Below are positions 58,089-64,000 of a stretch of 64,000 nt of DNA, piece after piece; position 1 is the first letter of the stretch; each line of letters starts with the position of its first letter. Source of the DNA: Streptomyces abyssomicinicus (GTDB lineage Bacteria; Actinomycetota; Actinomycetes; Streptomycetales; Streptomycetaceae); NCBI RefSeq assembly GCF_008974245.1, contig NZ_BBZI01000005.1, forward strand, positions 902,180 to 966,179. Reading direction: 5' to 3'. Made by a program: the position numbers and the translations under genes. The notes beneath the pieces were generated by a model. The model was not told where the DNA came from, ran no database searches, and saw only the letters and a list, made by a program, of their open reading frames with translations.

Positions 58089-58910
58089 TCAGGCCGCGCG
58101 GCGGCAGAGGATCTCCTGGTGCGGGACCGTGAACCGCCCCTCCGGCCGGCTCCCCCACTCCCGCCACGCGGCCGCCACCGCCTCCAGCGCCTTCCCGTCG
58201 GCCAGCCCCAGCTCCCGCACCCGGCCCGCGTAGCCGGGCGCCAGGGTGCGGTCCGCCCACATGCCGCTCCACCACGCACGGTCCTCGGCGCCGGTGTAGA
58301 CCCACTCCGAGGAGGAGGCGGCGACCTCGTCGAACCCCGCCTCACGGGCCCAGCCAACCAGGAAACGTCCCGCGTCGGGCTCCCCGCCGTTGGCGCGTGC
58401 CGTGCGGCGGTAGAGCGCCTGCCACTCGTCCAGCCCCGCGGCGGCCGGCGTCCAGTTCATCGCGCCGTAGTCCGAGTCCCGCGCCGCCACCAGCCCGCCC
58501 GGGCGGGTCACCCGCCGCATCTCCCGCAGCGCGGTCACCGGGTCGCCCACGTGCTGGAGCACCTGATGGGCGTGGACCACGTCGAACGCGCCGTCCGGGT
58601 AGGGCAGCGCGTGCACGTCGCCCACCGCGAACTCCACGTTGCGCACGTCTCGTCGCGCGGCCTCGGCGCGGGCGTCGGCCAGCACCGCCGCGGCGCGCTC
58701 CAGCCCCACGACCACGCCGCCCGGCACCAGCTCCGCCAGGTCGGCGGTGATGGTCCCCGGCCCGCAGCCGACGTCCAGCACCCGCATCCCCGGCCGGAGC
58801 GAACCCAGCAGGTAGGCGGCCGAGTTGGCCGCCGTCCGCCAGCGGTGCGAGCGGAGCACCGCCTCGCCGTGCCCGTGCGTGTAGACCGCCGTCTCCTGAG
58901 CCCTGCCCAT
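58089..58910 (-). CDS. Class I SAM-dependent methyltransferase
   Basis: The 273-residue protein has the SAM-binding motif VLDVGCGPGTITADLA near residue 45, an acidic loop (GLERAA), VGDVHALPYPDGAFDVVHAH, and RVTRPGGLVAARDSD, the motif pattern of UbiE/COQ5-like methyltransferases. Substrates in this group are quinones, lipids or small secondary metabolites, and cannot be told apart here. ATG 58910 is used. It runs in the same direction as the PAP2-kinase gene downstream of its start, with a 110-nt gap. Confidence 0.87.
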   Translation of the reverse strand: MGRAQETAVYTHGHGEAVLRSHRWRTAANSAAYLLGSLRPGMRVLDVGCGPGTITADLAELVPGGVVVGLERAAAVLADARAEAARRDVRNVEFAVGDVHALPYPDGAFDVVHAHQVLQHVGDPVTALREMRRVTRPGGLVAARDSDYGAMNWTPAAAGLDEWQALYRRTARANGGEPDAGRFLVGWAREAGFDEVAASSSEWVYTGAEDRAWWSGMWADRTLAPGYAGRVRELGLADGKALEAVAAAWREWGSRPEGRFTVPHQEILCRRAA

Positions 58911-59020
58911 GCCGCGCCCCCTTGGCGAAGAACCGTGCCGAAGCCGTCACGGTATCCGCAGCGCTCGCATCATGAGATACCTGTCTCACGATGCGGGCGA
59001 GATGCCGCCCGGCGGTGCGG

Positions 59021-60526
59021 TCAGGGCATCGGACGGTAGACCGTCAGGGCGCGCGGCAGCTTGCGCAGCGTCACCCTGCCCTCGACGTGGGTCACCTCAC
59101 CGTCGTAGGCCAGCAGGGTGCCGGGGGAGACCTGGTCCATGTGCAGGTACGGCACCTGCACCGCGGCGTGCGCGGGGGAGCGGGTCAGCGGACCGGCCAG
59201 CGCCGCGGAGAGCAGCCGCAGCGCGGGACGCCGGCCGCCGTGCACCACCCGGACGTCCAGCTGCCCGTCGGCCAGATCCATCCGGCGGCCGGACATCACG
59301 CCCATCCGGTGGTAGGTGCCGTTGCCCGCGAAGAGCAGCCACAGCGGGTGGGTGCGGCCGTGGAGGCGGGCCTCCAGCGGATGACGGTCGGCGCGCAGCA
59401 CCCGCGCCGCCGCCAGCAGCCCGGCGGGCCAGCCGCCGATCCGCCCCGCCCACCGTTCCCGCTCGCGCACCAGCTCCGGGTAGATGCCCAGGCTGCAGGT
59501 GTTGAGGAAGATGCCGCGGCGCTGCTCGGTGCTGAACATGCCGACGTCCACGCGGACCGCGTCGCCCCGCTCCAGCGCCCTGGCCAGGCCGCGGACGTCC
59601 TCGACGCCGAGGTCGTAGGCGAAGTGGTTGAGCGTCCCGCCGGGCAGCACGGCCAGCGGCAGGTCGTGCCGCAGGGCGATCCGGGCGGCCGCGTTGACCG
59701 TCCCGTCGCCGCCGCACACGCCCAGCACCTGGGCCAGCGACGCGGCGCGTTCGAGTTCGTCCTCCAGCGCCTGCGGCTCGCACTCCACGATCTTCGCCGG
59801 GGGCAGCGCGTCGCGGATGGCCAGTGCCCGCTCGGAGCTGCCGGAGGCGCTGTTCACCACCATGATCAGCCCCGAACCGCGGGACAGCGCGGGAGCCTCG
59901 GCCCGCGGGCGGGCCGGAGGCTTCCCCTGGTCGCGGGTGGGCACCAGGGCCCGCACGGTCAGGGCGGCGCCCACCCCGAGCGCCGCTCCGGCCAGCACGT
60001 CGCTGGGGTAGTGCACCCCCGTGTAGACCCGGGAGAGCGCCACCGCCCCCGCCAGCGGGGCCACCGCGGCGCCCCAGCCGGGCGACTCCAGCGCCACCCC
60101 CGCCGCGAAGGCCGCCGCGGAGGCGGAGTGACCGGAGGGGAACGAGGTGGTGTGCGGCTGCTTCTCCAGCCGCCGCACCAGCGGCACCACGTCCAGCAAC
60201 GGGCGGGGCCGGCGCACCGACCTCTTGCCTACCGTGTTGATGGTGGCCGACGCCAGGGCGAGCGAACCGACGCCGCGCAGGGCGGCCCGCCGAGCCCGCG
60301 GGGTGCGGGAGGCGGCGATCGCACCCGCCACCGCGAACCAGAGGACGCCGTGGTTGGCGGCGCGGCTCAGCCGCGGCAGCAGCGCTCCCGCCCCCGGCCA
60401 GTGCCGCCTGGCCACCGTCTCGAACACGCCGCGGTCCGCGTCCAGCATGCGTTGCAGCACCCCCCTGCCCGTCCGGCACGATTCCCTGGCGCCGTCGCGC
60501 CCGCCCCTGCCCGTGTCACGCGTCAT
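59021..60526 (-). CDS. Bifunctional PAP2 phosphatase / diacylglycerol kinase-like protein
   Basis: The 501-residue protein joins two enzymes. Residues about 25-200 are a PAP2 phosphatase with motifs KRSVRRPRP, PSGHSASAAAF and SRVYTGVHYPSDVLAG (C1-C3), embedded in membrane helices. From about 225 a diacylglycerol/lipid kinase domain follows, with GGDGTVNAAAR, LPGGTLNHFA and the late TLLAYDGEVTHV. It would phosphorylate a diacylglycerol-like lipid and also hydrolyse a lipid phosphate, so it can cycle lipid messengers or carriers. ATG 60526 begins the long form; ATG 60448, with AGGGGGG 10-11 nt upstream, is an alternative. It is divergent from a histidine phosphatase. Confidence 0.88.
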   Translation of the reverse strand: MTRDTGRGGRDGARESCRTGRGVLQRMLDADRGVFETVARRHWPGAGALLPRLSRAANHGVLWFAVAGAIAASRTPRARRAALRGVGSLALASATINTVGKRSVRRPRPLLDVVPLVRRLEKQPHTTSFPSGHSASAAAFAAGVALESPGWGAAVAPLAGAVALSRVYTGVHYPSDVLAGAALGVGAALTVRALVPTRDQGKPPARPRAEAPALSRGSGLIMVVNSASGSSERALAIRDALPPAKIVECEPQALEDELERAASLAQVLGVCGGDGTVNAAARIALRHDLPLAVLPGGTLNHFAYDLGVEDVRGLARALERGDAVRVDVGMFSTEQRRGIFLNTCSLGIYPELVRERERWAGRIGGWPAGLLAAARVLRADRHPLEARLHGRTHPLWLLFAGNGTYHRMGVMSGRRMDLADGQLDVRVVHGGRRPALRLLSAALAGPLTRSPAHAAVQVPYLHMDQVSPGTLLAYDGEVTHVEGRVTLRKLPRALTVYRPMP

Positions 60527-60713
60527 CCCCGACGAGTACCCCGCCGATGGAGACTTCCCGCCGCAGGCACGCCGCACGCACGCCCACCACGTGTCGTGGA
60601 CGGCGACGGCGGGCGGACCGCGGGCCGCCCAGGTGCACGGACGTCCGGATGAGGGAACCCGGCACGACACGGCCCACGCCGTGCGCCGTCGAGCGGAAGG
60701 GACGGAAACCCGC

Positions 60714-61370
60714 ATGCGCCTGCTGCTCATCCGCCACGGGCAGATCCCGTCCAACGCACGGGACGTGCTCGACACCCGCGTGCCGGGCCCCACGCTGACC
60801 GAGCTGGGGGAGCGGCAGGCACAGGCGCTTCCGGACGCCCTGCGCGGGGAGGACGTCACCGCACTCTTCGCCTCCACCCTCGTGCGCACCCAGCTCACCG
60901 CCCGGCCGCTGGCCCGCGGACTCGGCCTCGAGGTGCGGGTCCGCGACGGCCTCCGCGAGATCACCGCGGGAGAACTCGAGGGCGAACTCGGCCACGACGA
61001 GCGCGGCCTGCGCTACATGGAGATCGCGTTCTCCTGGGCGGCCGGCCAGGTCACCCGGCGCATGCCCGGAGGGGAGAACGGCACGGAGATGCTCGGCCGC
61101 TACGACGCCGTCGTCGAGGAGGCGTCCGCCCTCGGCGCCGGCACGGTCGCCTTCATCAGCCACGGCGCCGCCATCCGCACCTGGACCGCCGCCCGCGCCG
61201 ACAACGTGGACGTGGAGTTCGCGGCCTCCCACCCGCTGGAGAACACCGGCGTGGTGGTCCTCGAGGGTTCCCCGCGGGACGGCTGGAAGGCGCTCTCCTG
61301 GGCCGGGGCCGTGGTCTTCACGCGCGGGCCGGGAGGCGGGAGCGGCCCCACCGGCCGTCCCGTGGAGTGA
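60714..61370 (+). CDS. Histidine phosphatase family protein
   Basis: The 218-residue enzyme is a member of the phosphoglycerate mutase-like superfamily. The catalytic His lies in LLLIRHGQIPSN (RHG near residue 7), the conserved Arg in SSTLVRTQLTAR-type region, and the second His in FISHGAAIRTW. Members include SixA, cobalamin phosphatases and PhoE, so the substrate cannot be set. ATG 60714 is preceded by a purine-rich GGAAGGGACGGAAA site. It is divergent from the PAP2-kinase gene, 188 nt apart, and precedes the ABC-F gene by 52 nt. Confidence 0.87.
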   Translation: MRLLLIRHGQIPSNARDVLDTRVPGPTLTELGERQAQALPDALRGEDVTALFASTLVRTQLTARPLARGLGLEVRVRDGLREITAGELEGELGHDERGLRYMEIAFSWAAGQVTRRMPGGENGTEMLGRYDAVVEEASALGAGTVAFISHGAAIRTWTAARADNVDVEFAASHPLENTGVVVLEGSPRDGWKALSWAGAVVFTRGPGGGSGPTGRPVE

Positions 61371-61422
61371 GGCCCGATAACGGTTTGCCCCGGTCGGGGG
61401 CGTGCCCGGACAATACCTCCCC

Positions 61423-63042
61423 ATGGGATACCTGGAAGCCGCGCACCTCGAGTACCACCTGCCCGACGGCCGAGCCCTGCTCGGTGACGTCTCCTTCCGG
61501 GTGGGCGAGGGTGCGGTCGTCGCGCTGGTCGGTCCCAACGGCGCGGGCAAGACCACCCTGCTGCGGCTGATCTCCGGCGAGCTCAAACCGCACGGCGGCA
61601 CCGTCACCGTGCAGGGCGGACTCGGCGTGATGCGCCAGTTCGTCGGCTCGGTGCGCGACGAGAGCACCGTGCGCGACCTGCTGGTGTCGGTCTCCACGCC
61701 GCGCGTCAGGAGCGCCGCCAAGGCCGTCGACGAGGCCGAGCTGGCCATGATGACCCACGACGACGAGGCCGCGCAGATGCGCTACGCGCAGGCGCTCGCC
61801 GACTGGGGCGAGGCCGGCGGCTACGACGCGGAGATCCTCTGGGACATCTGCACCACCACCGCGCTCGGCGTGCCCTACGAGAAGGCGCAGTGGCGGCAGG
61901 TGCGCACCCTCTCCGGGGGCGAGCAGAAGCGGCTGGTCCTGGAGGCCCTGCTGCGCGGCACCGACGAGGTGCTGCTGCTCGACGAGCCGGACAACTACCT
62001 CGACGTGCCGGGCAAGCGGTGGCTGGAGGAACGCCTCGCGGAGACCCGCAAGACCGTGCTCTTCGTCTCCCACGACCGGGAACTGCTGTCGCGCGCCGCG
62101 CAGAAGATCGTCAGCGTCGAGCCCGGCCCGGCCGGCGCCGACGCCTGGGTGCACGGCGGCGGCTTCGGCACCTACCACGAGGCCCGCAGGGAGCGGTTCG
62201 CCCGCTTCGAGGAGCTGCGGCGGCGCTGGGACGAGAAGCACGAGCAGCTGAAGAAGCTGGTGCTCACCCTGCGGCAGGCGGCCGCGGTCAGCCACGACAT
62301 GGCCTCCCGCTACGCCGCCGCGCAGACCCGGCTGCGCAAGTTCGAGGAGGCCGGACCGCCGCCGGAGCCGCCGCGCGAGCAGGAGATCACCATGCGGCTC
62401 AAGGGCGGGCGCACCGGTGTGCGCGCCCTGACCTGCGAGGGGCTGGAGCTCACCGGCCTGATGAAGCCCTTCGGCCTGGAGGTCTTCTACGGCGAACGGG
62501 TCGCGGTCCTCGGCTCCAACGGCTCCGGCAAGTCGCACTTCCTGCGGCTGCTCGCGGGGGAGGACGTCGCCCACACGGGCGCCTGGAAGCTGGGCGCGCG
62601 GGTGGTGCCCGGGCACTTCGCCCAGACCCACGCCCACCCCGAGCTGCTGGGGCGGACGCTCCTCGACATCCTGTGGACCGAGCACTCGCAGGACCGCGGG
62701 GCGGCCATGTCGCGGCTGCGGCGGTACGAACTCACCCAGCAGGCGGAGCAGACCTTCGACCGCCTCTCCGGCGGTCAGCAGGCGCGCTTCCAGATCCTGC
62801 TGCTGGAGCTCCAGGGCGTCACGGCACTGCTGCTGGACGAGCCGACGGACAACCTCGACCTGGAGTCGGCCGAGGCCCTGCAGGAGGGCCTCGAGGCGTT
62901 CGAGGGCACGGTGCTGGCGGTGACCCACGACCGGTGGTTCGCCCGGTCCTTCGACCGGTTCCTGGTCTTCGGCAGTGACGGCAAGGTCCGCGAGACGGCG
63001 GAGCCGGTCTGGGACGAACGCCGCGTCGAACGCGCCCGCTGA
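61423..63042 (+). CDS. ABC-F family ATPase
   Basis: The 539-residue protein has two ATP-binding domains without membrane segments. Domain 1 has Walker A GPNGAGKT, signature LSGGEQKR and Walker B LLLDEPDNYLD. Domain 2 has GSNGSGKS, LSGGQQAR and LLLDEPTDNLD. A charged linker (about 230-320) joins them. ABC-F proteins act on ribosomes, easing stalled translation or protecting from antibiotics; those that confer resistance usually have a longer linker. ATG 61423 directly precedes MGYLEAAHLEYHL; the upstream ATG-like codon at 61402 is less likely. It is the last rightward gene before a bidirectional terminator. Confidence 0.9.
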   Translation: MGYLEAAHLEYHLPDGRALLGDVSFRVGEGAVVALVGPNGAGKTTLLRLISGELKPHGGTVTVQGGLGVMRQFVGSVRDESTVRDLLVSVSTPRVRSAAKAVDEAELAMMTHDDEAAQMRYAQALADWGEAGGYDAEILWDICTTTALGVPYEKAQWRQVRTLSGGEQKRLVLEALLRGTDEVLLLDEPDNYLDVPGKRWLEERLAETRKTVLFVSHDRELLSRAAQKIVSVEPGPAGADAWVHGGGFGTYHEARRERFARFEELRRRWDEKHEQLKKLVLTLRQAAAVSHDMASRYAAAQTRLRKFEEAGPPPEPPREQEITMRLKGGRTGVRALTCEGLELTGLMKPFGLEVFYGERVAVLGSNGSGKSHFLRLLAGEDVAHTGAWKLGARVVPGHFAQTHAHPELLGRTLLDILWTEHSQDRGAAMSRLRRYELTQQAEQTFDRLSGGQQARFQILLLELQGVTALLLDEPTDNLDLESAEALQEGLEAFEGTVLAVTHDRWFARSFDRFLVFGSDGKVRETAEPVWDERRVERAR

Positions 63043-63064
63043 CCTGGCGGGCCCGGCGCCCGGC

Positions 63065-63099
63065 GCCCGCCCGCGGAACCGGCCCGCGGGAGGGCGGGC
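63065..63099. terminator. Terminator between the ABC-F and baeRF genes
   Basis: A stem with a 12-bp left arm (63065-63076) and a right arm (63084-63099) interrupted by a bulge lies in the 240-nt spacer of two convergent genes. No gene lies in this spacer. Confidence 0.5.
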
Positions 63100-63282
63100 A
63101 CGTGATCCGGCCGGCCCCTGGCGGCTGCCGGGCCGCCCGCAGGGCCGGGCCGCCCGGGAGGGCGCAGGTCCGGGCCTTCGCGGTGGACGGTCCGCTCCAC
63201 CCGGCACGAGCCGTCGCGGCGTGCGCACGTGCCCCCGCCGCGGCGCGGGAGAAGCGGGCGCGCGGGGCCGAAGGGCGGGCGG

Positions 63283-64000
63283 CTACGCCCAGCGCAGGAG
63301 CGCGCCGAGGCCGCCCACCGGGACCACCGGGGAGTCGTCCTCCAGCGCGGGCCCGACCGAGATCGCGGGCGCCCCCGTCGCGACCACGGACCGCAGCAAC
63401 GCGTCGTCGGCCCGCGCCGCCCACGCGTGCTGCTCGCCCAGGATCCTCAGGTCGGCGCGCCGCACGGCCAGCTGGTCCGGCTCCTCGCCGATCCAGATCT
63501 GCCGGTGCGCGTCCGGCCCGTCGGGGTTGACCAGCAGCTCGTCGATCCGGTGCTCCCGCGCGGCCTCCACCAGCGCGGGCACCCCCTCGACCGCGCCGGC
63601 GCCGCCCTGCGGGTCCCGCCCCCGCGCGGCCAGGAACCTGCCCAGGTCCGTCTCCGCCGTCTGCCGTTCGTGGGTGGCGCGCAGGTCCTCCACCTCCTCC
63701 TCCAGGAGGCGGCTCCCGCTCCCGTGCGAGGCCTCCACGGCGTGCCCCCGCACCTGCGGGGGCAGATGCTCCCGCACGGCCCGCCGGTCCCGGTCCTCCC
63801 CGACCAGGATCACCAGGTCCGCCCGCGTCTCCTCCAGGCAGGAGGCCGCCTCGCGGGCGATCTCCGCCGCGTTCTGGTCCCAGGTGTTCTCCACCGCCAG
63901 CTGGAAGTGCCGCTCCGACCAGTCCGAGGACGCCGTGCGGTGCAACGGCCACTGGCGGCCGACCACCTCACCGGCGTCCGAGCTGCCCAGCGCGGTGCGC
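63283..64000 (-). CDS. Vms1/baeRF-type protein, C-terminal part
   Basis: At least 239 residues are visible; the frame is open to the window edge and has no convincing start, so the N-terminal part lies outside. The visible part has the baeRF layout: QLAVENTWDQNAAEIAREAA, LVILVGEDRDRRAVREHLPP, LLEEEVEDLRATHERQTAET, then RADDALLRSVVATGAPAISV. It is homologous to the release-factor-like fold of Vms1/Rv2629. In mycobacteria such a protein is linked to hypoxia and ribosome hibernation. The catalytic loop is expected in the missing part. A GTG at 63966 is internal, not the start. Confidence 0.8.
   Translation of the reverse strand, partial: RTALGSSDAGEVVGRQWPLHRTASSDWSERHFQLAVENTWDQNAAEIAREAASCLEETRADLVILVGEDRDRRAVREHLPPQVRGHAVEASHGSGSRLLEEEVEDLRATHERQTAETDLGRFLAARGRDPQGGAGAVEGVPALVEAAREHRIDELLVNPDGPDAHRQIWIGEEPDQLAVRRADLRILGEQHAWAARADDALLRSVVATGAPAISVGPALEDDSPVVPVGGLGALLRWA

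Overview
This is a GC-rich actinobacterial chromosome segment, almost certainly Streptomyces. The evidence is near-uniform G/C at third codon positions, frequent GTG starts with GGAGG-type ribosome sites, an XRE/DUF397 regulator pair, a partial gas vesicle cluster and a crotonyl-CoA reductase operon. Most of the window reads as conserved chromosomal core. The accessory or odd parts are 2.7-12 kb, 38-50 kb and 54-58 kb.

Layout. 0-2.5 kb: tail of an FtsX-type ABC permease, then a divergent TetR/FAD-monooxygenase pair around a double palindrome. 2.7-6 kb: a nuclease-helicase (DUF2075/Schlafen group 3-like), an XRE + DUF397 pair and a short coding-like remnant. 6-12 kb: a secreted phosphodiester glycosidase broken by a frameshift, a small peptidoglycan-binding gene split by an IS110-family element, and a trypsin-alpha/beta hydrolase fusion. 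12-21 kb: MHS transporter, geranylgeranyl reductase-like flavoprotein, HEAT-like protein, alkylation repair (Ada-AlkA and Ogt), sirtuin, Nudix hydrolase, glycerate kinase. 21-33 kb: phosphatidylserine synthase and decarboxylase, a five-gene ethylmalonyl-CoA pathway operon, an exonuclease/phosphatase-type enzyme, a TetR regulator and a duplicated 3-hydroxyacyl-CoA dehydrogenase. 33-38 kb: HEAT protein, GNAT, secreted tripeptidyl aminopeptidase-like protein, a radical SAM protein under a LexA-like box, and an SRPBCC protein. 38-46 kb: a drug-efflux-like transporter with three fused carboxypeptidase-regulatory-like domains, then a compact operon of four unrelated peptidases (M55, M20, S9, S66). 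46-50 kb: an acidic repeat protein facing a cluster of two proteases and a small protein that lack signal peptides. 50-58 kb: GNAT, DUF5107/TPR protein, transketolase, then gvpO-A-F-G-(small protein)-L, a gas vesicle cluster in which I find no gvpJ, gvpK or gvpS. 58-64 kb: methyltransferase, PAP2-diacylglycerol kinase fusion, histidine phosphatase, ABC-F protein and the C-terminal part of a Vms1/baeRF-type protein.

How the genes fit together. The operon transcribed from 28.7 down to 22.6 kb encodes the reductive carboxylation, mutase, dehydrogenase, hydratase and lyase steps that assimilate acetyl-CoA via ethylmalonyl-CoA. The duplicated hydroxyacyl-CoA dehydrogenase next door can supply its C4 precursors. 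The 41-46 kb operon looks like a peptide and cell-wall peptide recycling unit. The best candidates for something undescribed are: the 46-50 kb protease cluster, where the S1-like protease shares an N-terminal segment with the facing acidic protein; the cytosolic-looking protease-hydrolase fusion at 9.6-11.8 kb; the nuclease-helicase at 2.8-4.7 kb; and the IS110 element with a probable bridge RNA and a reconstructable target. No tRNA, rRNA or CRISPR array was seen.
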